Below are positions 17,225-28,540 of a stretch of 52,776 bases of DNA, piece after piece. The stretch is from Schlesneria sp. (GTDB taxonomy: Bacteria; Planctomycetota; Planctomycetia; Planctomycetales; Planctomycetaceae): positions 1 through 52,776 of the forward strand of contig JAQGHU010000083.1 of assembly GCA_028291515.1 (NCBI GenBank). The letters run 5' to 3'. The position numbers and the translations under genes are program-made. The notes beneath the pieces are model-generated. The model saw only the letters and a list, made by a program, of their open reading frames with translations. It had not been told where the DNA came from and did not search any database. Numbering within the stretch: position 1 is the stretch's first letter; each line of letters begins with the position of its first letter.

Positions 17225-18928
17225 ATGAAGCAAGCGTGGCTGGCGACAACCCTGGTGATCTGCGGCTTGGCGCAGGCACTGATCGGCGGGCAGGTGGCGA
17301 TTGCCGATGATGATCCCACCGGCGCACAACTGCTTCCGAAGGATACGCTGCTGTTTTTCAGTATTCCCAGCGTTCCCGACTTCAATGAAGAATTCGATAA
17401 GTCGGTGACGGGTAGCATGCTGCGCGACCCGGAACTGAAGCCGTTTCTTGATGATGTCCGCAAGAAAATCGACGAACTGTCAGACAAACTGCAGGCTGAA
17501 GTTGGCGTGACGATTCCCGAGTTGCTCGCCATCCCCAAGGGTGAAATAACCATCGCTGTGATGGAACGGCCCGCTCGCAAGTTGGCCCCTGTGTTGATCA
17601 TGGACTACGGCGACAAGGAAACGATCGAAAAGCTCCTGAAGAAGATGCATGATGGACTGGACGATGTCGCGGAGCACTCCACTCAGGATGTCGGCGATGT
17701 CAGCGTCCACGTTTATGCCTTCAAGAATCTGGAACCGAACAATCCGTTCCAGACATTGGCCTACTTCAATGACGATTCATGCCTTGTTTTCTCGACATCT
17801 GTCGACGCCTTGAAGGAAGTGCTTGACCGCTGGGACGGCGACAGCACCGACACCCTGGCGAACAACGACATTTACAAGTACGTGCAGGATCGTTGCAAAG
17901 AGGAATCCAGCGACCCCGCCCTGGTGTGGTTTGTTAATCCAATCGGATTGATTCAATCAAGCCTCGATATGGCTTCGGAATTCGCTCCGCAAGTCGGGAT
18001 GGCGAAGATATTCCTGCCATCTCTGGGAATCGACAAGCTCAAAGGTTGGGGCGGCGCAAGCTATTATGGCAGCGACGATTTCGACGGCGTTTCGAAGACG
18101 TTTGTGCATGCCGAGCAACCCACAGGTGTGCTGAATATCTTCCAGTTTCCAGCTACCGACCTGGCCCCGCCCAAGTGGGTTCCCGCCGATGTCACGGCCT
18201 ATTTCAGCGCCAATTGGAATGTGCCTCAGGCCTATCAGGCGATCGAGTCCCTGGTGGACAGTATTCAGGGTCGTGGAGCGACTGCGAAGCAACTGGATAA
18301 GCTCGCCAATTCGGAAGATGGTCCGGGACTCCATATCAAGAAGGACGTCTTGGACTTACTGGATGGAAAGTTCCATGTGACTCAAAGAGCGTCGGAGGAC
18401 AGCGATGAACCCGCGCCGAAATTCCTGATGGCATTCGATGTCAAAGACCCAGCCAAGATGAAGAAAACCCTGGCCAAGGCCGCGAAATCCGAAGGGGCCA
18501 ACCTCGAAACTCGCGACTTTAACGGCGAAACGATCTATGAAGTGAGTGCTGGTGATGATCAGACCATTTCGATGGCCGTGACTGGTGGCCAAGTCGTTTT
18601 CACCAATGACACTCCTGCTCTGGAAGCGATGTTGCGTACGGTCTCGACCGCGCCGCTTGCCGAATCAGTCGGCTATCGGAAGATTGCGAAGCGATTCCCA
18701 CCGAAGGTCTCGATGATTGCTTACTCGCGCGCCGACGCACAAATGAAAGCCGCTTACGAGATGCTGAAGAACGCGGATAACGCGGAATTCCTGGAAGGGA
18801 TCGACGTGAAGAAGCTTCCGCCGTTCGAAGCCCTTGAAAAGTATCTGCGCCCCAGTGGATCTTATGCCGTCCCAGACAAAAAGGGGGCGCTCTTCGTAAC
18901 GTTCCAATTGAAGGAAGGCGATAAGTAA
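17225..18928 (+). CDS. Large secreted planctomycete protein of unknown function
   Basis: The protein is 567 residues with a Sec signal peptide (MKQAWLATTLVICGLAQALIGGQVAIA, cleavage probably near residue 27). The mature protein begins DDDPTGAQLLPKDTLLFFSI and repeatedly shows strand-helix units such as LLFFSIPSVPDFNEEF and DKETIEKLLKKMHDGL. That layout is seen in DUF3352-like proteins of planctomycetes. No catalytic motif, lipobox or anchor is visible, so it is probably periplasmic or released. ATG 17225 opens the signal peptide; an in-frame TTG at 17213 is less likely. It ends at its own terminator. Confidence 0.8.
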   Translation: MKQAWLATTLVICGLAQALIGGQVAIADDDPTGAQLLPKDTLLFFSIPSVPDFNEEFDKSVTGSMLRDPELKPFLDDVRKKIDELSDKLQAEVGVTIPELLAIPKGEITIAVMERPARKLAPVLIMDYGDKETIEKLLKKMHDGLDDVAEHSTQDVGDVSVHVYAFKNLEPNNPFQTLAYFNDDSCLVFSTSVDALKEVLDRWDGDSTDTLANNDIYKYVQDRCKEESSDPALVWFVNPIGLIQSSLDMASEFAPQVGMAKIFLPSLGIDKLKGWGGASYYGSDDFDGVSKTFVHAEQPTGVLNIFQFPATDLAPPKWVPADVTAYFSANWNVPQAYQAIESLVDSIQGRGATAKQLDKLANSEDGPGLHIKKDVLDLLDGKFHVTQRASEDSDEPAPKFLMAFDVKDPAKMKKTLAKAAKSEGANLETRDFNGETIYEVSAGDDQTISMAVTGGQVVFTNDTPALEAMLRTVSTAPLAESVGYRKIAKRFPPKVSMIAYSRADAQMKAAYEMLKNADNAEFLEGIDVKKLPPFEALEKYLRPSGSYAVPDKKGALFVTFQLKEGDK

Positions 18929-18976
18929 CTGTTCTATCGCAAGGCATTGCAGCGAAATAGTTTACGAATTTAGATG

Positions 18977-19012
18977 GCTCGTATCTCATGTGAGGTGCGA
19001 GCTTTCTGTTTG
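18977..19012 (+). terminator. Rho-independent terminator
   Basis: GCTCGTATCTCA (18977-18988) pairs with TGAGGTGCGAGC (18991-19002) with two G-U wobbles, about 11 bp around a small loop. TTTCTGTTTG follows directly. It lies about 50 bp after the secreted-protein stop. Confidence 0.85.
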
Positions 19013-19119
19013 TAGAGGCGAATCAAGCGAAACCGCGATTGGTGGCTGGGGTTTGTTGTTGGTAAGTGACTGGCTTCAACGCAGTGGCGTTCAAACGTTC
19101 TTCAACAAGGTGCAAGCTC

Positions 19120-20613
19120 ATGCAGCGAACTCATTGGGGCACAGTGGCGGTGGCAGTCGCGATTTTGAGTGGTAGCGTCATGACCGCGTTGGGGCAGGAC
19201 GCTGACGCGGGTTCGCTGTTTAAGCGATTGGACAAGAATCGTGATGGGCAGGTGGCCAGCGACGAAGTTCCGGAAGAGCAGCAGCGGTTGTTTCAGCGGC
19301 TGGTACGCCTGGGTGACAAGAACGGCGACGGAAAGCTGACGGCGGAGGAGTTCGAAATGGCGAGCCAGCCCGAGGAGTCTCCGAACGTCCCGCTGAATCA
19401 GGATGGTGATCGCCGCGCAGATGGTCGCCAGCGGTTCGAAATGCTCGATCGGAACAAAGACGGAAAAGTGACTTTGGATGAAGTTCCCGAACCTCTCCGT
19501 GATCGATTGAAACCGATTTTTGATCGCTCCGGAAAGCAAGAGTTGAGCGTCGAAGATTTCGGCCGATTTGGAGGGGATGGTCGTCCTAGTCCGGCTGAGT
19601 TCTTCAAACGCTTTGATGCGAATGCGGACGGAAAGGTCTCTAAGGAGGAACTTCCCGCAGAGGCTCGCGAACGCTTGGCTCCCCTGTTCGAACGCCTGGG
19701 CAAAGACGAAGTGACATTGGAGCAGTTCCAACAGTTCAGCGAACGGACTCGTGACGCGATGGGTCGCCCCGGGATGGGAAATCCAGAGGAAATGTTTGGC
19801 AGGCTCGACGCGAATCGTGACGGCAAGCTCACCGTCGAGGAAGCTCCCGAGCGTGCCCGGCCGATGGTAGAGGCTGCTTTGCGACGAGCGGGAAAAGAAG
19901 TGAGCGGATCGTTGACGAAAGCCGAGTTCGTCAAAAACGTGCCGCAAGGTCGAGACGGTGCTCGACCACCAGCGGGTGAACGTCGCCCCGAGGGAGATCG
20001 GCCGCGAGAGGGTGCGCGGCCTGCAGAGCCAGAAAGGTCACGCGATGATGGTCGCCGTCCAGACGGTGGTCGTGAGCCTCGACCAGATCCAGCCACGAAT
20101 GCCGACAATGTCCGCAGCCCCGACCGACGAGTGGATGGCAATCAACCCCGCGGACGCTCGCCGACGTTCGTTCAATTGCTGGATACCAACCGCGACGGCC
20201 GACTTACAAAGGACGAACTCTCGAAGGCCGCCGAGAAATTTGATGAGTTAGACCAAAATCACGATGGCCTGCTCGACTCGACCGAACTAATCGGTGGTTC
20301 GGCGGTCGAACCGGAACCTCGTCGCGATGAAAGGATGCGGCGACCGGATGGAGATACCGCCAGCCGTGAGCGATCCGCACCGTTTTTCCAGAGACTAGAT
20401 CGTGATGCCGATGGGAAAATCTCCAAGGACGAAGCGCCGGAACAACTGAAAGAGCGTTTTGGAATGCTCGACACAAATGGTGACGGATTCATCAATTTGG
20501 ATGAATTCCGAGTCGGAGCGGGATTGTTGGGCGAGCGGGTGCGAGATCGAGCAGAGCCCCTCCCCCGGCAGGAAGCCCCCACGGAGGGTCGCCGCGGCGA
20601 AAAATTCGAGTGA
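19120..20613 (+). CDS. Secreted protein with nine EF-hand loops
   Basis: The protein is 497 residues. It begins with a signal peptide (VAVAVAILSGSVMTALGQ). Nine EF-hand loops of the DxNxDGxxxxxE type start near residues 38, 66, 110, 166, 230, 355, 378, 427 and 451. Some are paired with a decayed partner (FDRSGKQELSVEDF, FERLGKDEVTLEQF), showing the units arose as two-hand pairs. A linker of about 70 residues (276-347) is rich in Arg, Pro, Asp and Gly and probably unstructured. Extracytoplasmic calcium binding is expected; a partner or enzyme activity is not visible. ATG 19120 opens the signal peptide, with AAGG about 10 nt before it. Confidence 0.9.
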   Translation: MQRTHWGTVAVAVAILSGSVMTALGQDADAGSLFKRLDKNRDGQVASDEVPEEQQRLFQRLVRLGDKNGDGKLTAEEFEMASQPEESPNVPLNQDGDRRADGRQRFEMLDRNKDGKVTLDEVPEPLRDRLKPIFDRSGKQELSVEDFGRFGGDGRPSPAEFFKRFDANADGKVSKEELPAEARERLAPLFERLGKDEVTLEQFQQFSERTRDAMGRPGMGNPEEMFGRLDANRDGKLTVEEAPERARPMVEAALRRAGKEVSGSLTKAEFVKNVPQGRDGARPPAGERRPEGDRPREGARPAEPERSRDDGRRPDGGREPRPDPATNADNVRSPDRRVDGNQPRGRSPTFVQLLDTNRDGRLTKDELSKAAEKFDELDQNHDGLLDSTELIGGSAVEPEPRRDERMRRPDGDTASRERSAPFFQRLDRDADGKISKDEAPEQLKERFGMLDTNGDGFINLDEFRVGAGLLGERVRDRAEPLPRQEAPTEGRRGEKFE

Positions 20614-20642
20614 CGGACGAGGCACTTCTGCAAAATATCCAA

Positions 20643-20684
20643 GGCGGCAGAGCAACGTCGATTGCTCAGCCGCCAATTGTTTTG
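20643..20684 (+). terminator. Rho-independent terminator before the atp operon
   Basis: GGCGGC-A-GAGCAA (20643-20655) pairs with TTGCTC-A-GCCGCC (20662-20674): 12 bp with one A-A mismatch and a 6-nt loop. AATTGTTTTG follows. It separates the EF-hand gene from the ATP synthase operon, so the atp promoter should lie in 20,685-20,852. Confidence 0.85.
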
Positions 20685-20852
20685 ACAGAATCGATTTTGC
20701 GGCCATTTCAGCGAGATTACGGTCACTTGCTGACCGCCGGCAAAACCAAAATTGAGAATTCGCCTAGCTCCCACAGCCCACCTTTGACATCGCATGGGGC
20801 CAAGGCTAGCATTCCCCGACTTACCAGTTTGTAATCCCGGTGGGGCTGCTGT

Positions 20853-21080
20853 ATGGCTGACAGCGATGATGATCGCGATGGCCGTAACTCTGCAGCCAAG
20901 GGGTACGTTCTGGCAACGCAAGTGATGAGCATCGGTCTGCAAATGGCGATACCGCCAGGCATCGGCTGGTGGCTCGATCAAAAATATTCGACGGCACCGT
21001 GGTTGACGGTGGTGGGTGTGCTGTTTGGATTCTCGATCGCCATGCTCGAACTACTGAAGTTTGCCAAAAACAACAAGTAG
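20853..21080 (+). CDS. atpZ: AtpZ/AtpQ-like small membrane protein of the ATP synthase operon
   Basis: The protein is 75 residues with two membrane helices (about 20-40, TQVMSIGLQMAIPPGIGWWLD, and 48-67, LTVVGVLFGFSIAMLELLKF). GIGWWLD followed by a helix hairpin is the signature of the AtpZ family at the head of many F-ATPase operons. AtpZ, with AtpI, is thought to help Mg2+/Ca2+ supply or c-ring assembly. ATG 20853 has a GGTGGGG upstream. It is the first gene of the operon. Confidence 0.85.
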   Translation: MADSDDDRDGRNSAAKGYVLATQVMSIGLQMAIPPGIGWWLDQKYSTAPWLTVVGVLFGFSIAMLELLKFAKNNK

Positions 21081-21092
21081 TTCTTCGCACTG

Positions 21093-21530
21093 TTGGCGAC
21101 TCAAGATCTTAATTGGTGGTTGGAGATTGAGTTGAAGACACTCGGCGGCCGGTTGGTGGCGCTGACGGCAGGAATGCTTGTCGTTGGGTTGCTGCTGGCG
21201 GTGATTGCCTACGGGGTGTCTGGGCTGCTGGGGTTGGAGGGGTTGGCGTATTCGCTGATACTCTCGTTGATCCCGGGACTGCTGACTGTGTTTGCAGGAG
21301 AATTGCTGAGGCATCGCAATCTATCAGCCTACGTTGTGCTGGTGGGTGGCGGGTTTCGGATGTTGTTTGTGTTGTTAGGGATGTTTGCAGTTTCTGCACT
21401 GCGCCCTGATCTTGGGTTTCGCCAGTTCACGGTGTGGTTGATCGTCTGCTATTTGGTGGCGTTGGCGCTTGAGACGGCTTTGGTGCTGCCTCCGACAACG
21501 GCCCCAAAGCCGCTCGACGATCAAAGCTGA
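21093..21530 (+). CDS. atpI: ATP synthase subunit I-like membrane protein
   Basis: The protein has up to 145 residues and four predicted membrane helices (GGRLVALTAGMLVVGLLLAV, LIPGLLTVFAGEL, MLFVLLGMFAVSAL, FTVWLIVCYLVALALETAL). Position between atpZ and atpB fits AtpI, the assembly factor of the c-ring; sequence similarity is weak, as is usual for this subunit. The start is uncertain: no ATG exists before the first helix. TTG 21093 gives the longest form, while TTG 21132 has GGAG six bases upstream and may be the true start. Confidence 0.75.
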   Translation: MATQDLNWWLEIELKTLGGRLVALTAGMLVVGLLLAVIAYGVSGLLGLEGLAYSLILSLIPGLLTVFAGELLRHRNLSAYVVLVGGGFRMLFVLLGMFAVSALRPDLGFRQFTVWLIVCYLVALALETALVLPPTTAPKPLDDQS

Positions 21531-21540
21531 TTGGAATGCC

Positions 21541-22506
21541 ATGTCGGCAGATGATCCATTTCATCACGTCCGCGATGCGAATGTCTGGGAGCTTCCCGTC
21601 TTCGTGTTGCGGCTATTCGGTCTCGACAGCTATCCCAAGCTGCCGGTGTATACCATTATGGGCCACGAATTCATCGTGACCAAGTATATGGTGTTGCAGG
21701 TGGTGGCATTGGTTTTGTCGGTGCTGGTGTTCTACGGCCTCGCTTGGAGAGTTCGCGGCGGCAAGCCGGTTTCCGGTGTGTGGTGGAACTTCTGGGAAAC
21801 CCTGGCTGTTTTCATTCGCGATCAGGTCGTGCGGCCGTCAATCGGTATTCCGCATCACCATGATGGTCATGGTCACGGCGATGCTCATCCGGCCGATGCT
21901 CATCACGCTCTTGCAGTCGATGTTCATCACGGCCCTGGGGCTCACGTAACCACGGGTGGTCATGTTGCAGTTGAAGTCGGTCATCCGGCGGACAAATATC
22001 TGCCGTTTGTCTGGAGTGTATTTTTCTACATTCTGTTCTGTAACTTGCTCGGCGCGATTCCGTTTCTCGGTTCGCCGACAGCAAATATCAATGTCACCGG
22101 CGTGCTTGCTGTGGTGACCTTCGCGCATGTCGTGTTTTTCGGAACACAGCAATCAGGTGTGACTGGTTTCTGGAAGTCGCTCGTGCCGAGTATGGATCTG
22201 CCTACGCCGATCGCGGTGATTCTGCTGCCTAGCATCTGGATCATCGAAGCAGGTGGTCTCTTGATTAAGCACGGTGTGCTGGCAATTCGTTTGTTTGCCA
22301 ACATCATGGCCGGCCATACAGTGCTCGGTGTATTTTTGGCTTTCATTGCGGCGGATGTTGGAAACCTGTGGGGCATCGTCATGCCAGCGAGTATTCTCGG
22401 GCAGGTCGGAATTGGCTTGCTTGAGCTGTTTGTTGCGTTTCTGCAGGCTTACGTGTTTGCCTTGTTGGCTTCGTTGTTTATCAGTGCGGCGGTAAATCCA
22501 CACTGA
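21541..22506 (+). CDS. atpB: ATP synthase F0 subunit a with His-rich insert
   Basis: The protein is 321 residues, longer than the ~270 of E. coli. The essential arginine is R250 in LAIRLFANIMAGH, and ELFVAFLQAYVF is the last conserved helix. The extra length comes largely from a hydrophilic insert at about 104-149 that holds 13 His in 44 residues (HHHDGHGHGDAH and onward), between the first helical part and LPFVWSVFFYILF. The insert may lie on the periplasmic side and could bind Zn/Ni or buffer protons; that is inference. ATG 21541 is just 10 bp after the atpI stop. Confidence 0.95.
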   Translation: MSADDPFHHVRDANVWELPVFVLRLFGLDSYPKLPVYTIMGHEFIVTKYMVLQVVALVLSVLVFYGLAWRVRGGKPVSGVWWNFWETLAVFIRDQVVRPSIGIPHHHDGHGHGDAHPADAHHALAVDVHHGPGAHVTTGGHVAVEVGHPADKYLPFVWSVFFYILFCNLLGAIPFLGSPTANINVTGVLAVVTFAHVVFFGTQQSGVTGFWKSLVPSMDLPTPIAVILLPSIWIIEAGGLLIKHGVLAIRLFANIMAGHTVLGVFLAFIAADVGNLWGIVMPASILGQVGIGLLELFVAFLQAYVFALLASLFISAAVNPH

Positions 22507-22568
22507 GTGTGTGTTTGGTGTTAAAGCGTCTTGGGGCGTTCCCGAAATTCAGGTTGAGGAGAGTTGTT

Positions 22569-22901
22569 GTGAGTCAGAATCTGCGAGTGTTGGTGTACGG
22601 AGTTTGCATGCTATTCGTGTTCGCAACTCCAGCTTTTGCTCAAGTTGGTGGAGGCACTGGTTACGGTGGGATTCACTTTTCCGGTGCAGTCGGTGCTGGT
22701 TTGGTTATCATCGGTGCCGCATGGGGTATTGGCCGTATCGGTCAAGCAGCCGTCGAGTCGATGGCTCGTCAACCAGAAGTCGCCGGCAACATCCAAACGG
22801 CAATGATCATCGCTGCCGCGCTGATCGAAGGTGCGACGTTCTTCGCACTGATCGTCTGCCTGAACAACAATGCGGGCTACAAGCCGTTCCTCATGCAATG
22901 A
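22569..22901 (+). CDS. atpE: ATP synthase F0 subunit c with N-terminal signal-like segment
   Basis: The protein is 110 residues, about 30 longer than the E. coli form. The extra part is a hydrophobic N-terminus ending in a signal-peptidase-like site (LVYGVCMLFVFATPAFA). The c-ring hairpin follows, with the polar loop ARQPE (66-70) and the ion-carrying glutamate E87 in ALIEGATFFALIV. The residue pattern around E87 lacks the Ser/Thr normally next to it in Na+-type rings (here Gly), favouring H+. The start is GTG 22569, supported by GAGGAGAG 6-13 nt upstream; an earlier in-frame GTG at 22509 has no such site. Confidence 0.93.
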   Translation: MSQNLRVLVYGVCMLFVFATPAFAQVGGGTGYGGIHFSGAVGAGLVIIGAAWGIGRIGQAAVESMARQPEVAGNIQTAMIIAAALIEGATFFALIVCLNNNAGYKPFLMQ

Positions 22902-22951
22902 TTTGAATTCTGCGGTGTCGGCGTAACTGTGTCTGTCACGGGTGGCAAGTC

Positions 22952-23581
22952 ATGTTTGGGTCTCTCGTTCGATCAATTGGTGTGCTGACTCTCAGCCTGG
23001 TGCTGATGGGTAGTGCGGCCACGTGGGCTTCGGCGGCAGATGAGCATCATGATGCTGGGCATGCAGCCGAGCATCATGAGACCGGGCTGCCGATGGACTG
23101 GAGTCGGGATCTGGCTCTCTTTTCGCTGGTGACGTTCGTCGTGTACGTCGCTGTCTTGCGATTTGGAGCGTGGGGTCCGTTGCGGACTGGTCTGAACGAG
23201 CGCGAACGACACATCCGTCAAGATATTGCTGACGCCGAAGCCAATCGGATCAAGTCGGAAGCGATGATCGCCGAACGCGAAGCAAAGCTGGCGACGGTGC
23301 AGGATGAAGTTCGTGAACTGCTGGCGGAAGCTCGTCGAGATGCCGAGCGAACGAAGCAGGATATCATCACGACGGCTCAGAACGAGTCGGAAGCGATGAA
23401 GCAGCGGGCTGTTGCCGAGATCGAGCGATCGCGAGATCAGGCATTGGCCGAGTTGTTCGACTTCGTCAGCAACAATGTCGTTGGTGCTACCGAGCGGGTG
23501 ATCGGACGAAGCTTGAATCAAGGCGATCACGATCGCCTGGTCGGTCAAGCTTTGTCGGAAATGAACATCCGCCGAAACTGA
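22952..23581 (+). CDS. atpF: ATP synthase F0 subunit b with signal peptide
   Basis: The protein is 209 residues. A cleavable-looking signal peptide (residues 1-28, LTLSLVLMGSAATWASA) precedes a short His-rich stretch (DEHHDAGHAAEHHETG). Then come the membrane helix LALFSLVTFVVYVAVLRFG and a long charged coiled coil (about 75-180), the peripheral stalk. The His cluster echoes that of subunit a. Only one b-type gene is present, so the stalk should be a homodimer. GGTGGCAAG precedes ATG 22952. Confidence 0.93.
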   Translation: MFGSLVRSIGVLTLSLVLMGSAATWASAADEHHDAGHAAEHHETGLPMDWSRDLALFSLVTFVVYVAVLRFGAWGPLRTGLNERERHIRQDIADAEANRIKSEAMIAEREAKLATVQDEVRELLAEARRDAERTKQDIITTAQNESEAMKQRAVAEIERSRDQALAELFDFVSNNVVGATERVIGRSLNQGDHDRLVGQALSEMNIRRN

Positions 23582-23652
23582 TGGCAATCTGCTTTGGTTG
23601 CGGGTGGCTTGTTCAATAGGCCAATAAGCATAGTGCGGACAGGACTGAACCT

Positions 23653-24288
23653 GTGGACGTTGATCAGAAAACGATGAAGTCGAACACGGCGGTGGACCCT
23701 CGCGGGGAATCGATCGCTACAGTGTACGTCAACGCTTACCTGGACGCTGCCGGCCAGGAAAGCGCGGGTGCGGCTGAAGAATTGATCTCGTTCGTGGACG
23801 ATGTGCTCGCGTCGCAGTCGGATTTCAGCCAACTGCTGTGTGGGACATCGCTCGGGCAAGATGAAAAGATTCAGTTGATCGATCGAATCGTCGCTCAACG
23901 AGCGACTCCACGGTTCACGAACTTCCTGAAAGTTCTTGCTCGACATGATCGTTTGGCACTGTTGCCAACGATTCGTCAATTGGCAGAAGCAGAATTCGAA
24001 CGGCGATCGGGAAAGCGACGAGTCAGTGTCACGAGTGCAGCCGAGATCAGCGATCAAACGCTGGAATCGATTCGCTCCACACTGCGATCTTCGCTGTCCA
24101 TAGAGCCGATATTGGAAACACGGGTCGATTCGACGTTGATCGGTGGGCTGGTCATCCGTGTGGGTGATACGGTCTACGATGGTTCCCTCAAGACTCAAAT
24201 TAAGCAACTTCGCGCTCGATTGCGCGAGAGGTGTCTGAATGAAATTCAACGCGGGCGAGATCGCTTCAGTCATCCAGAAGGAAATTGA
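23653..24288 (+). CDS. atpH: ATP synthase F1 subunit delta
   Basis: The protein is 211 residues of the delta/OSCP family. It has an N-terminal six-helix domain ([15 protein letters not shown]..., [18 protein letters not shown]) and the C-terminal motif [22 protein letters not shown]. It links the peripheral stalk to F1. The start is GTG 23653 with AGGA about 9 nt upstream; ATG 23674 is the alternative. The last 50 bases overlap the start of atpA, suggesting translational coupling. Confidence 0.92.
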   Translation: MDVDQKTMKSNTAVDPRGESIATVYVNAYLDAAGQESAGAAEELISFVDDVLASQSDFSQLLCGTSLGQDEKIQLIDRIVAQRATPRFTNFLKVLARHDRLALLPTIRQLAEAEFERRSGKRRVSVTSAAEISDQTLESIRSTLRSSLSIEPILETRVDSTLIGGLVIRVGDTVYDGSLKTQIKQLRARLRERCLNEIQRGRDRFSHPEGN

Positions 24289-25759
24289 AGACTTTCGTGG
24301 CCAGCTTCAAACAAGTGAAGTTGGACACGTCGTCGAAGTGGGTGACGGTATCGCGCGAGTTTACGGCTTGGCTTCGGCCATGGCCGGTGAAATGGTCGAA
24401 TTTGCCAGCGGTGTTCGCGGCCAGGTGTTCAACCTGGAAGAGAATTCCGTCGGTGTGATCATCCTCGGCGACTACCTGAAAATTTCCGAAGGGGAAGAGG
24501 TCCGTACGACCGGTGCCCTGTTGTCGGTGCCAGTTGGCAACGCCCTGATCGGCCGCGTCGTCGATCCACTGGGTGTGGCCCTGGACGGCAAAGGTCCGGT
24601 GATGGCCGAGTCGACTCGACCACTAGAAACGACCGCGCCCGGTGTTGCCGGACGTCAACCGGTGAAGCAACCGCTTCAGACGGGGATCAAGGCTGTTGAT
24701 GCGATGACCCCAGTTGGTCGTGGTCAACGAGAATTGATCATCGGCGACCGCAAGACCGGTAAAACGGCCGTTGCGATCGATGCGATCATCAACCAAAAAG
24801 GCGGCGACGTTATTTGCGTCTACGTCTCGTGCGGCCAGCGTGCCAGTACGACCGCCGGCGTGATTGAAGCGTTAACCAAAGCCGGTGCGATGGACTACAC
24901 GATCGTCGTGAGTGCCTCCGCCAGCGATCCAGCACCGCTCCAATACATTGCTCCTTACGCTGGTGCCGCAATCGCCGAACACTTCATGTATCAGGGTAAG
25001 CATACCCTGGTCGTGTATGACGATCTGACCCGCCAAGCCACCGCTTATCGCCAACTGTCGCTGCTGATGCGACGACCTCCAGGCCGTGAAGCGTACCCTG
25101 GGGACGTGTTCTACTGTCATAGCCGCCTACTGGAACGTGCTGCAAAGCTCAGCGATGAACTGGGTGGCGGATCGATGACGGCATTGCCGATCATCGAAAC
25201 ACTCGAAGGTGAAGTTTCGGCCTACATCCCGACGAACGTGATCTCGATCACGGACGGCCAGATCTATCTGGAACCAGACTTGTTCTTCAAAGGTGTTCGT
25301 CCCGCTATCAACGTCGGTATCTCGGTATCGCGCGTCGGTGGTAACGCTCAGACGAAGGCCATGAAGAAGGTTGCCGGAAGCTTGCGACTCGACTTGGCCG
25401 CGTTCCGCGAACTCGAAGCGTTTGCGCAGTTGGGTACGGAACTCGATAAGGCCACGCAACAGCAACTCGATCGCGGTTATCGCATGGTCGAACTGCTGAA
25501 GCAACCGCAGTTCAAACCGCTCGCCGCTGCCGACCAAGTCATGAGTATCTACGCCGGTTCGAAGGGGTACTTTGACAAGGTGCCCGTCCCGCAAGTGCAG
25601 GACGCTGAAACGAACATGTTGCAGTTCATGCGGGAAACGAAGAGCGAAATCCGCGATGCCCTGGTCAACACGGGTGTGCTGGACGACAAGACGGAAAGCG
25701 GCCTGAAGACGGCTCTTGAAGAGTGGCGTAAGGAATGGGAACGGACGCACGCGAAGTGA
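24239..25759 (+). CDS. atpA: ATP synthase F1 subunit alpha
   Basis: The protein is 506 residues, the standard length. Walker A is GDRKTGKTA near residue 170 and [16 protein letters not shown] is conserved; the arginine finger lies in the [14 protein letters not shown] segment. It forms the non-catalytic nucleotide sites of the F1 hexamer with AtpD. GAGAGG lies just before ATG 24239, inside atpH. Confidence 0.98.
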   Translation: MKFNAGEIASVIQKEIEDFRGQLQTSEVGHVVEVGDGIARVYGLASAMAGEMVEFASGVRGQVFNLEENSVGVIILGDYLKISEGEEVRTTGALLSVPVGNALIGRVVDPLGVALDGKGPVMAESTRPLETTAPGVAGRQPVKQPLQTGIKAVDAMTPVGRGQRELIIGDRKTGKTAVAIDAIINQKGGDVICVYVSCGQRASTTAGVIEALTKAGAMDYTIVVSASASDPAPLQYIAPYAGAAIAEHFMYQGKHTLVVYDDLTRQATAYRQLSLLMRRPPGREAYPGDVFYCHSRLLERAAKLSDELGGGSMTALPIIETLEGEVSAYIPTNVISITDGQIYLEPDLFFKGVRPAINVGISVSRVGGNAQTKAMKKVAGSLRLDLAAFRELEAFAQLGTELDKATQQQLDRGYRMVELLKQPQFKPLAAADQVMSIYAGSKGYFDKVPVPQVQDAETNMLQFMRETKSEIRDALVNTGVLDDKTESGLKTALEEWRKEWERTHAK

Positions 25760-25815
25760 GGTCTGCAGGTTCCGTAGGTCGGTGATGTCAGTTACTGGTC
25801 GGGCAGAAGTAAGTC

Positions 25816-28256
<2,441 letters not shown>

Positions 28257-28420
28257 ACGCATCGCACCAAACTGGGGTATCCCGCGAGCTGAAGGTCACT
28301 GTGTCTAACCCATGTTTCAACGCGACACGTGAGTGCGACCCGCACTAGTCGGAACGATTGGTCAAAGTCGGAAAGCATCTTCCATGGTCAGGATTGAAAA
28401 CGACATACGCGGGGGAAATA

Positions 28421-28493
28421 CCTCCCGTAGCTCAGTGGTGAGAGTCTCCGTCTTATAAACGGAAGGTCGTCGGTTCGATTCCGACCGGGAGGA
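28421..28493 (+). tRNA. tRNA-Ile(UAU), codon AUA
   Basis: This is a 73-nt canonical cloverleaf. The acceptor stem is CCTCCCG/CGGGAGG (28421-28427 with 28486-28492) and the discriminator is A. The D arm is GCTC/GAGT, with A14, G15, G18-G19 and A21. The anticodon stem is TCCGT/ACGGA around the loop CTTATAA, so U33 is present and the anticodon is TAT (28454-28456). The variable loop is AGGTC and the T arm GTCGG/CCGAC has loop TTCGATT. Pairs C4-G69, U12-A23 and C29-G41 plus A73 match known isoleucine identity elements. CCA is not encoded. It lies on the same strand between atpD and atpC, so it may be cut from the atp transcript. Most bacteria read AUA with a lysidine-modified CAU tRNA instead. 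Confidence 0.93.
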
Positions 28494-28540
28494 TTTTTCC
28501 CGGCAACGCTCAACTGAAAACTGAATTCGGCTAACAAATT

